Source of the DNA: an uncultured Alphaproteobacteria bacterium
Lineage (GTDB): Bacteria > Pseudomonadota > Alphaproteobacteria > HIMB59 > GCA-002718135
Length of the DNA stretch: 64,000 nt
Assembly (NCBI GenBank): GCA_902625365.1
Contig: CACOAX010000001.1
Location: 1-64,000 of the forward strand
Direction of reading: 5' to 3'
Shown piece after piece: positions 10,687-20,182 of this stretch (positions within the stretch are counted from its first letter, which is position 1; every line of letters begins with the position of its first letter). Below the pieces are notes generated by a model that searched no databases, was not told the origin of the DNA, and worked only from the letters and a program-made list of their open reading frames with translations. A program made the translations under genes and the position numbers.

Positions 10687-11592
10687 CTATATTAATATTT
10701 TATTTGGTTTAAACAAATTACCATCTAATTTGCCTATTGAGACTATGTCTCCTTTCTTAGATAAAAAAATATTTTTTTTATCAAAGTTGACTGATGAAAA
10801 ATTAATAATTTTTTTTTCATCAATTTTAATTGGTCTCCCGAAAGATAAATTTTCTATATCTTTTTGTTCTTCAATTTCATAAGCCAAGATGTCGTCCAGC
10901 ATTGAAATTGTTGATGAGATACAATTAATTTCTTTGTGCGTTTGTCTTATTTTAAGTAGATCGTCCAGTAAAATCGATGTTTTTTCAGAAAATTTACCAA
11001 CTTTTGACCTTTTTAATGAGGAAATATGGCCATATGTTTTTAGGTCTAAAGCAAAATCACGAGCAAAACTTCTAACATAAAAACCTTTGCCACATAAAAT
11101 TTTAAATGATGTTTTATTTGTGTTGTGATTAGTAATAGTCAAATTTTCAATAAAAACTTTTTTTGGTTTAATCTCAAATCTTTCATTATCTCTAAATAAT
11201 TTATAAGCTCTTCTTCCATTTATCTTTACTGCTGAAACTTTAGGTGGTATTTGATATGTATAACCCAGATAATTATCAATATTTTTTTCAATTTCTTTTT
11301 TTTCAGGGCAATAATTTGATTCAAATAAAATTTTACCTTCAGCGTCATCTGTTGTTGTTTGTCTTCCCCATGTAATTGTAAACTCATATTGTTTATTAAT
11401 AATACTGATGTATGGAATTAGTTTTGTTGCTTTTCCTATAGCAATGGGTAGAACACCTTCAGCCATAGGATCTAAAGTGCCAGCATGACCGATTTTATCA
11501 ATTGAAAATTTTTTTTTTAAAGAATTAATGGCTTTAAAAGATGTGATATTTTTAGGTTTATATAAATTTATCCAACCTTGTTTTGAAATCAT
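10687..11592 (-). CDS. truB: tRNA pseudouridine-55 synthase TruB
   Basis: Makes the conserved pseudouridine of the tRNA T-loop. The catalytic aspartate is in [19 protein letters not shown] (residues about 36-54). The later substrate-contact motif [12 protein letters not shown] is present. At 301 residues it is the normal size. Its ATG overlaps the rbfA stop by one base, showing translational coupling in the nusA-to-pnp operon. Confidence 0.96.
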   Translation of the reverse strand: MISKQGWINLYKPKNITSFKAINSLKKKFSIDKIGHAGTLDPMAEGVLPIAIGKATKLIPYISIINKQYEFTITWGRQTTTDDAEGKILFESNYCPEKKEIEKNIDNYLGYTYQIPPKVSAVKINGRRAYKLFRDNERFEIKPKKVFIENLTITNHNTNKTSFKILCGKGFYVRSFARDFALDLKTYGHISSLKRSKVGKFSEKTSILLDDLLKIRQTHKEINCISSTISMLDDILAYEIEEQKDIENLSFGRPIKIDEKKIINFSSVNFDKKNIFLSKKGDIVSIGKLDGNLFKPNKILI

Positions 11593-11957
11593 TACTTAAT
11601 ATCTCTAAGCACATTTTTGTTTAACAATAAATTTTCAATTTTTTCTGCCTCATCAAATGTGTCATCTAAATAAAAAGAAAGCTTTGGTGTAAATTTAGAA
11701 TTTATTTTTGCTTTTGATAAAAATTTTTGAAAAATATATTTTCTATCTTTCAAAGCCTCTAAAATTTCTATTTTGTCCTTACCACCAAGAGGCATAAAAT
11801 ATACATTGGCAATCTTTAAATCTTTAGACATTCTTACAAATGATATTGTAATTGATGATGAGTTGATATTTTCATCAAAAAAATCTTCTTTCAGTAAACA
11901 ATCACTCAGTAATGATCTAATGAGTTCACCAAATCTAATTTGCCTTTGGGTATCCAT
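11592..11957 (-). CDS. rbfA: Ribosome-binding factor A
   Basis: Late 30S maturation factor of the KH-like fold. The N-terminus has the RbfA pattern RQIRFGELIRSLLSD, and the middle has the strand DLKIANVYFMPLGG. Total length is 121 residues, as usual. It sits 12 bases after infB and overlaps truB by one base. Confidence 0.93.
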   Translation of the reverse strand: MDTQRQIRFGELIRSLLSDCLLKEDFFDENINSSSITISFVRMSKDLKIANVYFMPLGGKDKIEILEALKDRKYIFQKFLSKAKINSKFTPKLSFYLDDTFDEAEKIENLLLNKNVLRDIK

Positions 11958-11969
11958 TGTAAAAAAACA

Positions 11970-14210
11970 TTATAACTTTCTACTTGTAGAAACTTCTTCA
12001 AATGTCTCAATAATATCACCTACTTTGATATCACTATAGTTGTCTAGCATTACACCGCATTCAAAACCAGACTTGACCTCAGATACTTCTTCCTTAAATC
12101 TTTTAAGACTACTAATTTGTCCTTTATGAATTACGATATTGTCTCTTAGAATTCTAATTTGTGATTTTCTAGAAATAAGACCGTCTTTAACCATACATCC
12201 GGCTATATTTCCAACTTTTGAAATATTGAAAACTTCTCTAATCTCTACATTCCCTGTAATATTTTCAGAAATGTCAGGTTTTAATAGACCTGTTAATAGA
12301 TTCTTCACATCATCAATAAGTTCATAAATTATTGAATAATATTTAATATCTACTCCGTCTCTCTTTGCTATATCTCGTGCATGAGGCAGAGCTCTAACAT
12401 TAAATCCAACAATGAAACCTTTTCCTGATCCGGCTAAAGTAACATCACTTTCAGTAATTGCACCTACGCCTTTATAAATAACATTTACTTTAACTTCATC
12501 TGTTGAGAGTTTCGTTATTGAATTTTCAATTGCTTCTGCCGAACCTTGAACATCAGTTTTGATCACTACAGGTAGACTTGTTGCCTCTCCCTTATTAATT
12601 TGAGCAAACATTTCCTCAACGTTTGATTTCGCAACTGTATTTTTTTGAATTTGTAGTTTACTTGATCTAAATTCAGCAATTTTACGTGCAATACCCTCAT
12701 TTTCAACAACAATAAAATCATCACCAGCTAATGGATTAGAGTCAAATCCCAGAACTTCGACTGGTACTGATGGTTCGGCTTCTTTTATATTTTTACCTTT
12801 GTCATCAATTAAAGCTTTAACCTTTCCCCACTCAGATCCTGATACAAAAATATCGCTTACTTTTAAAGTTCCTTTTTGTACTAAGACTGTTGCGACTGAA
12901 CCTCTCCCTTTTTCAAGTTTAGATTCAATTACAGATCCTCTAGCTTTCCTATCAGGATTAGCTTTGAGATTAAGAAGGTCTGCTTGTAAATGAATTGCTT
13001 CTTCTAGCTTATCTAAATTTGTTCCTTTAGTTGCTGATACTTCAATATCTAAAACTTCACCACTTAGTTTTTCAACAATAACTTCATGACTAAGTAATTC
13101 ATTTCTAACTTTATCCGGATCAGATCCTGGGAGATCAATTTTGTTAATAGCAACTATTATTGGAACTTCTGCAGTTTTTGCATGAGCAATTGATTCTATT
13201 GTCTGAGGTTTAATTCCATCATCTGCAGCCACAACAAGTATAATTATATCGGTTGTTTTTGATCCTCTAGCTCTCATATTTGAAAAGGCCGCGTGACCAG
13301 GAGTATCAATAAATGTAATTTTTTTATTATTATTGTTTGTTTGATAAGCACCAATATGTTGTGTAATACCTCCTGCCTCACCAGACACCACATTGCTTTT
13401 TCTGTAAGCATCAAGTAAAGAAGTTTTACCGTGATCAACATGACCCATGATTGTTACTACAGGAGCTCTTTGAATAAGACTATTTTCTGGATCTTCAAAA
13501 TCTTTAATTTCATTTAATACATCATCATCTTTAACTACTGTTACTTTGTGACCTAATTCTTCAGCAACTAGTTGAGCAGTATCAGACTCCAAAGATTGAG
13601 TAGCATTTGCCATAACACCCATTTTCATTAGAACCTTAACTACATCTGCAGTTTTTTCAGCCATTCTGTTCGCTAAATCTTGAACAGTAATAAAATCAGG
13701 AATTGAAATCTCTCTGGAAATTTTGTTATCTTCTTCATCGTTTGATGATTTTAGTTTTTCTTTTTCTCTAGCTCTTTTTATTTTGGCTAGACTTGGAAAT
13801 TTATCAAATTCTTGTTCTTCTTGTTCTAATATTTTTTTTGCATCTAGTTTACTAAAATCATCTTCAAGTGGACGAAGGGTTGATTTTTTTTGCTGAGTTT
13901 TTTTATCTACATTTTTTTTATTTTTATTTTCAAAATTCCTAGTTTTATTAGGAGAGGAAAAGTTTGGTTGTGGTGAGGAATTTATACCTGGTCTCGGAGT
14001 CCTTAAACTAGACGATCCTCTAAAATTAGACTGTGTTGTAGATGAGCTCTTCTGTTGATTATTTTTATTTTTAAAAACAATCTGTATTGTTTTTTTACTA
14101 CCACTACTTCTAGCTTTATCACCTGCTGGACCAAGATTTTTTCTAATTTGAAGTCTTCCTGTTGAAGATAGTTTTAGTGGTTTTTTCTTATTACCTTTTT
14201 CTTTATCCAA
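11970..14210 (-). CDS. infB: Translation initiation factor IF-2
   Basis: GTPase that brings initiator tRNA to the 30S subunit. A lysine/serine/asparagine-rich disordered N-terminus (1-165) precedes the IF2N domain (about 170-230). The G domain has G1 GHVDHGKT at 256-263, the DTPGH switch and NKIDLPG. Domains II-IV follow to residue 746. The N-terminal region is shorter than in many alphaproteobacteria but complete in plan. It starts 2 bases downstream of the nusA stop; the small ylxR gene often found between them is absent. Confidence 0.97.
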   Translation of the reverse strand: MDKEKGNKKKPLKLSSTGRLQIRKNLGPAGDKARSSGSKKTIQIVFKNKNNQQKSSSTTQSNFRGSSSLRTPRPGINSSPQPNFSSPNKTRNFENKNKKNVDKKTQQKKSTLRPLEDDFSKLDAKKILEQEEQEFDKFPSLAKIKRAREKEKLKSSNDEEDNKISREISIPDFITVQDLANRMAEKTADVVKVLMKMGVMANATQSLESDTAQLVAEELGHKVTVVKDDDVLNEIKDFEDPENSLIQRAPVVTIMGHVDHGKTSLLDAYRKSNVVSGEAGGITQHIGAYQTNNNNKKITFIDTPGHAAFSNMRARGSKTTDIIILVVAADDGIKPQTIESIAHAKTAEVPIIVAINKIDLPGSDPDKVRNELLSHEVIVEKLSGEVLDIEVSATKGTNLDKLEEAIHLQADLLNLKANPDRKARGSVIESKLEKGRGSVATVLVQKGTLKVSDIFVSGSEWGKVKALIDDKGKNIKEAEPSVPVEVLGFDSNPLAGDDFIVVENEGIARKIAEFRSSKLQIQKNTVAKSNVEEMFAQINKGEATSLPVVIKTDVQGSAEAIENSITKLSTDEVKVNVIYKGVGAITESDVTLAGSGKGFIVGFNVRALPHARDIAKRDGVDIKYYSIIYELIDDVKNLLTGLLKPDISENITGNVEIREVFNISKVGNIAGCMVKDGLISRKSQIRILRDNIVIHKGQISSLKRFKEEVSEVKSGFECGVMLDNYSDIKVGDIIETFEEVSTSRKL

Positions 14211-14212
14211 TT

Positions 14213-15751
14213 TTAATCCTTATTTTGTTCTTCAGACCAGAAACTTCTTGCTTCCATTATCATGTTGTTGGCTATTTCTTCATCAATGTCTAATTGTTTT
14301 AAAATACCTTCTTCTTTATCTATGAGTTCAAATGTAGCTAAATCAGCAAAATCATTAACATTGAGAATATTAGATTTTGCAAGTTCTGCTAAGATACTAT
14401 TATTCATTCCTTTTAAGTTTTTTAATTTTTCATCACTAATTTTCTCTTCTATAAGTTTTATGTCAGATTCTTCCTTTTCTTGTATGAAACTTTTTGATCT
14501 ATCAATTATTTCTTGAGCTAAGCTAGAATCAAATCCTTCTATTCTTTCTAAATTTTCTAAAGTTTCTAAAGCAATAGACTCAACAGTTGTATAGCCGTCA
14601 GTAACAAGCAACTGAGCAATAACGTCTTCAACATCTAGAGTCTCAGCTAACAAAATACTTTTTTCCTTAAATTCTTGTTGTCTTCTTTCTGCTTCTTCAT
14701 CTTCAGTTAAGATGTCTATTTCTAAACTAGTTAAATTTGAAGCTAATTTTACATTTTGTCCTTTTCTTCCTATCGCTAAACTTAACTGATCATCAGGAAT
14801 TACAACTTCAACTTTATTTTTTTCTTCATATAAAAAAATCTTACTTACTTCTGCAGGAGCAAGTGCATTTGCTAAAAAAGTAGCTTGATTATCTGACCAA
14901 GTAACGATATCTATTTTTTCACCTTGTAATTCATTGACTACAGCTTGTACTCTTGAACCTCTCATTCCAACACAAGCACCTACCGGATCAATGGTGGAGT
15001 CTTCTGTAAAAACACTAATTTTTGCTCTTGAGCCAGGGTCCCTAGCAACACTTTTTACAATAATTACACCTTCATATATTTCAGGAACTTCTTGAAAAAA
15101 TAGTTTTGATAAAAACTGAGGATGTGTTCTTGATAAAAAAACTTGATAACCTTTAACATCATTTTTTACCTCATATATGTAAGCTCTCACTCTGTCTCCA
15201 TTTTTAAATGTTTCCCTTGGAATGAGTTCTTCTCTTTTAATTATTGCTTCGCTCTTACCTAAATCTACAATTAAATTTCCAAATTCAGTTCTTTTAACTA
15301 TACCGACTGCTATTTCACCAACCTTGTCTCTATATTCTTCATATTGATTAGATTTGTCAGCCTCTCTTACCTTTTGAATGATTACTCCTTTTGCATTTTG
15401 TGCAGCAACTCTACCTAATTCAATAGGTGGTAATTCTTTTATAACAAATTCTCCTAATTTAATATCTGGATTAGTTTTTTTTGCATCCTCAAAAAGAATT
15501 TGCCTAGATTGTAATTCTTCATCAATACTTTCAACGACTTCAAGATATGAATTTAAATTTATATCACCAGTAGCTCTATCTATAGAAATTCTTATATCAA
15601 TTTCTTGACCATATTTAACCCTTGCGGCTTTTTCTAATGCTTGTTCCATCGCTGAAAAAACAGAATCTTGGTCAATATTTTTTTCTTGCGCTACATTAGA
15701 CGCAACCTGAAGCATTTCTTCTCTAATTACATTATATTTTTTTTTAGCCAT
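14213..15751 (-). CDS. nusA: Transcription termination/antitermination factor NusA
   Basis: RNA polymerase-binding factor that promotes pausing, intrinsic termination and antitermination. Parts in order: polymerase-binding N-terminus (1-130), S1 domain (about 140-195, IVKRTEFGNLIVDLG), KH1/KH2 with DPVGACVGMRGSRVQAVV and LAIGRKGQNVKLA, then acidic C-terminal repeats with helix-hairpin-helix motifs. The 512-residue length is normal. The start codon has no Shine-Dalgarno nearby and lies 6 bases beyond the U tract of an intrinsic terminator, so expression must depend on read-through. rimP, which usually precedes nusA, is missing. Confidence 0.96.
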   Translation of the reverse strand: MAKKKYNVIREEMLQVASNVAQEKNIDQDSVFSAMEQALEKAARVKYGQEIDIRISIDRATGDINLNSYLEVVESIDEELQSRQILFEDAKKTNPDIKLGEFVIKELPPIELGRVAAQNAKGVIIQKVREADKSNQYEEYRDKVGEIAVGIVKRTEFGNLIVDLGKSEAIIKREELIPRETFKNGDRVRAYIYEVKNDVKGYQVFLSRTHPQFLSKLFFQEVPEIYEGVIIVKSVARDPGSRAKISVFTEDSTIDPVGACVGMRGSRVQAVVNELQGEKIDIVTWSDNQATFLANALAPAEVSKIFLYEEKNKVEVVIPDDQLSLAIGRKGQNVKLASNLTSLEIDILTEDEEAERRQQEFKEKSILLAETLDVEDVIAQLLVTDGYTTVESIALETLENLERIEGFDSSLAQEIIDRSKSFIQEKEESDIKLIEEKISDEKLKNLKGMNNSILAELAKSNILNVNDFADLATFELIDKEEGILKQLDIDEEIANNMIMEARSFWSEEQNKD

Positions 15752-15757
15752 AGTTAT

Positions 15758-15783
15758 AAAAAAAAGGTGGGTTAACCCACCTT
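15758..15783 (-). terminator. Intrinsic terminator / probable attenuator in front of nusA
   Basis: On the minus strand the perfect palindrome AAGGTGGGTTAACCCACCTT (15764-15783) can fold as a GGTGGG/CCCACC stem with a UUAA loop, extended by two A-U pairs. It runs directly into eight U residues (15758-15765), a textbook Rho-independent terminator. It lies 40 bases after the trmB stop and ends only 6 bases before the nusA ATG, so it can both end the upstream operon and control entry into nusA. Confidence 0.85.
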
Positions 15784-15823
15784 AATAATATTGCGTATAT
15801 TAATATTTTACAGAATTACAAGC

Positions 15824-16480
15824 TTATAATTTTCTCAAAATGAATAAAGATGGTTTTCTTTGAGAATTAATTGCTTTTTTATAATATTTTGTCTCAATAT
15901 CAAAATAATCTTTTATACCTAAATTAATTCTGGATTGGTTAATCCAGAGAAAATAGTCTTTACATTTGTAAATTGAGTTTAAAATAAATCTAACATAAAT
16001 TACTGAATCTGTAGCTATATATATCTCACTATTCTCTTTCATTTTTTTATGCAGATTTACTAAAAAATCACTAGTTACCAATCTACGTTTAGCATGTCTA
16101 TTTTTTGGCCAAGGATCAGGAAAAAAAATCCATATAAGCTTAAAATATTTATTATTTATATTTTCTAAAACATCATAGACATTTCCATTATGTAATAGAA
16201 TATTTTTTATATTATTGTTTTCAATATTTTTAAGTAAGATTATATTTCCATCAACATATTTTTCACAAGATATAATAACTTTATCTGGGAATTGCTTTGC
16301 AAGAAATATGCTGGTTTCACCATAACCGGTACCTACATCCAAGATATATTCTGTTTCTTCATTAAAATTTCGAAACTTGTATTTATGTACTTTTTCATAA
16401 TAATTTTTTAAATTAATTTTTTTCTTACTTCTTCCTCTTGTCCTTCCAAATAATCGATTTGAATAAAAGTTACTTAACAT
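15824..16480 (-). CDS. trmB: tRNA (guanine-N7-)-methyltransferase TrmB
   Basis: Methylates G46 in the tRNA variable loop. It carries the SAM site DVGTGYGETSIFLAKQFP and the TrmB signatures WIFFPDPWPKNRHAKRRLV and YIATDS. At 218 residues it is of usual length. Its ATG overlaps the 3' end of lnt by 11 bases; it is the last gene before the terminator at 15758-15783. Confidence 0.95.
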   Translation of the reverse strand: MLSNFYSNRLFGRTRGRSKKKINLKNYYEKVHKYKFRNFNEETEYILDVGTGYGETSIFLAKQFPDKVIISCEKYVDGNIILLKNIENNNIKNILLHNGNVYDVLENINNKYFKLIWIFFPDPWPKNRHAKRRLVTSDFLVNLHKKMKENSEIYIATDSVIYVRFILNSIYKCKDYFLWINQSRINLGIKDYFDIETKYYKKAINSQRKPSLFILRKL

Positions 16481-17924
16481 TTTTTCTTGAATAATAGAAA
16501 ATAATTAAAAGAAAAATGATTAAAAAATAAATTTTAAGTATTAAATGCAAATTAACAAAATTAATATTTTCTTTAAGATACAATTTATATTTAAAATTTT
16601 CAGTATTATTTAGTTCAGTGTTTTTTATAATGCTACCTTTACTATCTATCACAGCAGATATCCCATTATTAGATACACGAATTATTGGTTTATTAAACTC
16701 TGCAGCTCTAATTTTAGTTAAATATAAATGCTGATATGGACCTATATATTTACCAAACCAAAAATCATTTGTTATATTTATAATAAAATTACTATTGTAA
16801 TTTAATTTATTTAAGAGTTTCCAATAAAAAACTATCTCATAACAAATTACAGGAATAAAACTTATATTATTTGGTAAATTAATTAATCTTTGCTCATTGC
16901 CATTTGAAAAATTATTTGGACCAACAATTCTCTCTAAAAAATTAAGCGAACCTCTAAGAGGTAAGAATTCTCCAAAAGGAACAAGTATTTTTTTGTCAAA
17001 GTAATTTATCTTTGATTTGTTAATACTGATTAGACTATTGTAATATTTATTGTTATCAAATCTTGTAGCACCAATAATCAATACTTGATTTTCTTTTAAA
17101 GAATCTTTTAAGATTTTTAGATTAAGATTTTCTAAAAGATAAGGGAAATTATTTTCACCAAATATTAACATATCTGCAGTACTTTTTTGAATATTATTAA
17201 TTATTATATTTAGTTTTTTTTCTGGTGATAAAGATTTATCATTATTTTTAAAATTTAATTGAAAAATTTCTAAATCTACAGTTTTGTTTTCTAAATTATT
17301 ATTTTTAGTATTAACATTTAAGACCAATAAAATAATTATTGGCAAAACAATAAAAAATGAAAGATATCTAATTTCTTTTTTTAGATTTACTTTGGTAATA
17401 AAAATAAAAGGTAAGCAGAATATTTTAATTATTAAATAACTTGAGATTAATGTTCCAAAAGATTTTAATGAAAAAAGTAGATATTCATTACTGGAAATAA
17501 CCAAAGAGAATGTAAACCATGGGAATCCATAAAAAATAACTGAAATTATATATTCAGTAATAGTGAACATAAATGGAATCAAAAAAATTATTGGAATATT
17601 TTTTCCTAACTTTGAAATTGTTGTAAATATTAAGCTTAAAATTAAAGATAATAAGATAATTAATAATAAAAAAACTAGGAAAAAATTTTTTGTTTCTTCA
17701 AAAATAAAAAAGGGATTTTTAACCCAAAATAAATAACTTATAAAAAAACCAAAGCCAAAGAGTGAAAAATTTTTAAAAATATTTAGATTACCATTTTTTT
17801 TTCTATTTGAATCTAATAACAGGCACAGAGAGGGGAAGATTATAAAACCTAAAGGAAAGAAAAAATACGGAGGAAATAAAAGTGATGTTAGAAGTCCTAA
17901 TGTTAAATAAATTAAAGTAATCAA
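16470..17924 (-). CDS. lnt: Apolipoprotein N-acyltransferase
   Basis: Inner-membrane enzyme adding the third acyl chain to lipoproteins. The N-terminal half has about six hydrophobic helices, and the second half is a nitrilase-like domain with the catalytic triad: Glu in FGENNFPY, Lys in FDKKILVPFGEFLPLR, and Cys in VICYEIVF. A final helix lies near the C-terminus. Size (484 aa) is standard. It overlaps corC by 4 bases. Confidence 0.93.
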   Translation of the reverse strand: MITLIYLTLGLLTSLLFPPYFFFPLGFIIFPSLCLLLDSNRKKNGNLNIFKNFSLFGFGFFISYLFWVKNPFFIFEETKNFFLVFLLLIILLSLILSLIFTTISKLGKNIPIIFLIPFMFTITEYIISVIFYGFPWFTFSLVISSNEYLLFSLKSFGTLISSYLIIKIFCLPFIFITKVNLKKEIRYLSFFIVLPIIILLVLNVNTKNNNLENKTVDLEIFQLNFKNNDKSLSPEKKLNIIINNIQKSTADMLIFGENNFPYLLENLNLKILKDSLKENQVLIIGATRFDNNKYYNSLISINKSKINYFDKKILVPFGEFLPLRGSLNFLERIVGPNNFSNGNEQRLINLPNNISFIPVICYEIVFYWKLLNKLNYNSNFIINITNDFWFGKYIGPYQHLYLTKIRAAEFNKPIIRVSNNGISAVIDSKGSIIKNTELNNTENFKYKLYLKENINFVNLHLILKIYFLIIFLLIIFYYSRKNVK

Positions 17925-18769
17925 TTATTTTTATTTACTTCAACTATTTCAATTTTTCTATTGTTTGATTTAATAATCTTAATACTAAGTTCATCATTAA
18001 AATCTATTATTTCATTATTTTTTGGTATTCTATTTATTTTTTCATATACTAGACCGCCTACAGAAGAAGTTTCATCATCTTCATTTCTAGGGATATTAAT
18101 AGCAAAATGTTCCTCTAAATCTTCCACTCTATAGCTAGCATCTACGGTTATTGAATTATCTGATTTTTTAAAAACTAACTCTTCCTCATCCTCGGCATCA
18201 TGTTCATCTTCAATTTCTCCAACGATTTCTTCAACTAAATCTTCTATCGTAACCAATCCATCTACACCCCCAACTCCATCAACAACGAGTCCTATATGAA
18301 TCCTAGATGATCTCATTGTTTTTAGTAAATCTAATATTGGTGATTTTGGTGCAACATATAAAACGTCTCTTATAATTTCGTTCATTTGAAAAGTATCTTG
18401 TGATGATTTTATAAAATCTTTTATATGAAAGAAACCGATTACATTATCAATATTTTTTTTATATACTGGAAATCTAGAATGCCCCTCATCTTTAATGACT
18501 TCTAAAATTTCGTTATAAGATTTGTCATGATCTAGAGCTATTATTTCACTTCTTGGTATCATTAAATCTTCAACACTTTTTTCATTCAAATTTACAATGT
18601 TCTTGATTAGATTTTTTTCATTATTATCATTAAGATCTTCAATATTTTTATCGTCTTCATCGTTAGCGATAAAATTTAAGATATCTTCTTTTGTTGAATC
18701 ATTAGATAGCAATTTTTTAATTACCCAATTTTTCCAACTAGATGTTTTATCAGCGTTATTTGTGTTCAT
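17921..18769 (-). CDS. corC: CorC/HlyC-family CBS-domain protein
   Basis: Cytosolic protein with two CBS domains (about 70-190; the first starts at MIPRSEIIAL and includes GHSRFPVYK) followed by a CorC_HlyC transporter-associated domain (about 205-280; VDASYRVEDLEEHF). There are no membrane helices, as in E. coli YbeX/CorC. It is linked to magnesium/cobalt efflux or ribosome maturation in relatives. The position between lnt and ybeY is the conserved one; its ATG abuts the ybeY stop. Confidence 0.9.
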   Translation of the reverse strand: MNTNNADKTSSWKNWVIKKLLSNDSTKEDILNFIANDEDDKNIEDLNDNNEKNLIKNIVNLNEKSVEDLMIPRSEIIALDHDKSYNEILEVIKDEGHSRFPVYKKNIDNVIGFFHIKDFIKSSQDTFQMNEIIRDVLYVAPKSPILDLLKTMRSSRIHIGLVVDGVGGVDGLVTIEDLVEEIVGEIEDEHDAEDEEELVFKKSDNSITVDASYRVEDLEEHFAINIPRNEDDETSSVGGLVYEKINRIPKNNEIIDFNDELSIKIIKSNNRKIEIVEVNKNN

Positions 18770-19248
18770 TAAATTGTGTAAGGATTATTAATACCAAATA
18801 ATCCTAAAATTTTTATCTCCTCTCTTTTCATTTTTTTAAACTCTAAATTTTTTTTATGATCATATCCATTAATATGTAATAAACTATGGATTAATAAATG
18901 GTTATAATGATCGTATATGTTAATTTTATTCCTACGTATAAATTTTTCAATAGTATCAATGGAAAAAAAAATATCACAATATAAAATTTTTCCAACATTT
19001 TTATTTGAAATCTTAGAAATAAAAGTAAGAACATCTGTATCTGATTGTTTATTTTTATAGATTTTGTTAAGTTTTATCATTTTTGATTTATCTGTTAAAA
19101 TTATATTTAGTTCAAATCTATAATCTTTTTTAAAATAAGAACTCATCTTATTTATAGTTTTTTTCGAAATAATCTTAATTTTAGGTATCCGCCTTGGCCA
19201 TTTTTTTGATTCAGAAAAAAAATCAACTTTTATATTTTTCATATGCAT
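18769..19248 (-). CDS. ybeY: Endoribonuclease YbeY
   Basis: Metal-dependent RNase of rRNA maturation and ribosome quality control. The zinc site is in HSLLHINGYDH (three histidines), and the fold-defining motif DTDVLTFI is present. The length is 159 residues. The start could also be the third codon (second Met). It overlaps phoH by 26 bases, consistent with tight coupling in this operon. Confidence 0.93.
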   Translation of the reverse strand: MHMKNIKVDFFSESKKWPRRIPKIKIISKKTINKMSSYFKKDYRFELNIILTDKSKMIKLNKIYKNKQSDTDVLTFISKISNKNVGKILYCDIFFSIDTIEKFIRRNKINIYDHYNHLLIHSLLHINGYDHKKNLEFKKMKREEIKILGLFGINNPYTI

Positions 19249-20182
19249 TAATAATTTTTTTGACTAAATCATGTCGGACAACATCTTTTTCTGATAATTC
19301 AATAAAACCTATATCATTAACTTTGTTTAACTTTTTTAATGCATCTTTAAGACCTGAGTCTTTTTCACTTACAAGATCAATTTGGGTAATATCTCCTACA
19401 ACTACCATTTGACTATTTTTACCCAATCTAGTTAGAAACATTTTCATTTGTGTTTTTGTTGTGTTTTGAGCTTCATCTAAAATTATAAAACAATCTTCAA
19501 GAGTTCTTCCTCTCATAAATGCAATAGGTGCTATTTCAATTGTATTATTAATTAATTTTTTCTCTACTTGTTCATAGGGAAGCATTGAATATAAAGCATC
19601 ATAAATAGGTCTCAAAAAAGGATCTACTTTTTCTTTTAAATCACCAGGGAGAAATCCTAATTTTTCTCCTGCTTCAACTGCTGGTCTTGATAGAATAATT
19701 TTATTTACTTTTCCATCTTGAAGAGCAGAGACTGCTTTCGCAACAGCCAAATAAGTTTTTCCCGTTCCAGCTGGACCAATAGCAAATGTAATATTTTTAG
19801 TATTGAGTAATTGAAGATATTTATTTTGTATTTCTGTTCTTGGTATAATTTTTCTTTTTTTAGTTTGAATAAATAAATCCATCTGTTTGTCTGTTTTAAT
19901 GTTCATCGATATTAAGCTTTTATTATCTCTTATTCTATCCTCATCTATTTCAGCGCCATTTTGTGCTTCTTTAAATAAATTAAGAATAGTTTTCTTGGTT
20001 TCAAAAATTGATTTTTTATTACCTGAAATTTTAATTTTATTTCCACGATATTGAATTTTAACTTGGTTAATCTGCTCTATAAGAGATAAATTTCTATCAT
20101 TAATTCCAAATAAATTACTTAAAATTGTATTATCATCTAATTCCAATTCCAAATTTTCGTTCTTACCTACTATATCTGACAT
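19223..20182 (-). CDS. ybeZ: PhoH-like ATPase (YbeZ)
   Basis: RNA-associated P-loop ATPase that partners YbeY. Walker A GPAGTGKTYLAVAKAV lies near residues 137-152; the PhoH signatures RPAVEAGEKLGFLPGD and FIILDEAQNTT (Walker B) follow. The N-terminal part has a KH-like segment. At 319 residues it is typical. The name PhoH is historical and does not by itself make it part of the phosphate island further on. Confidence 0.93.
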   Translation of the reverse strand: MSDIVGKNENLELELDDNTILSNLFGINDRNLSLIEQINQVKIQYRGNKIKISGNKKSIFETKKTILNLFKEAQNGAEIDEDRIRDNKSLISMNIKTDKQMDLFIQTKKRKIIPRTEIQNKYLQLLNTKNITFAIGPAGTGKTYLAVAKAVSALQDGKVNKIILSRPAVEAGEKLGFLPGDLKEKVDPFLRPIYDALYSMLPYEQVEKKLINNTIEIAPIAFMRGRTLEDCFIILDEAQNTTKTQMKMFLTRLGKNSQMVVVGDITQIDLVSEKDSGLKDALKKLNKVNDIGFIELSEKDVVRHDLVKKIINAYEKYKS

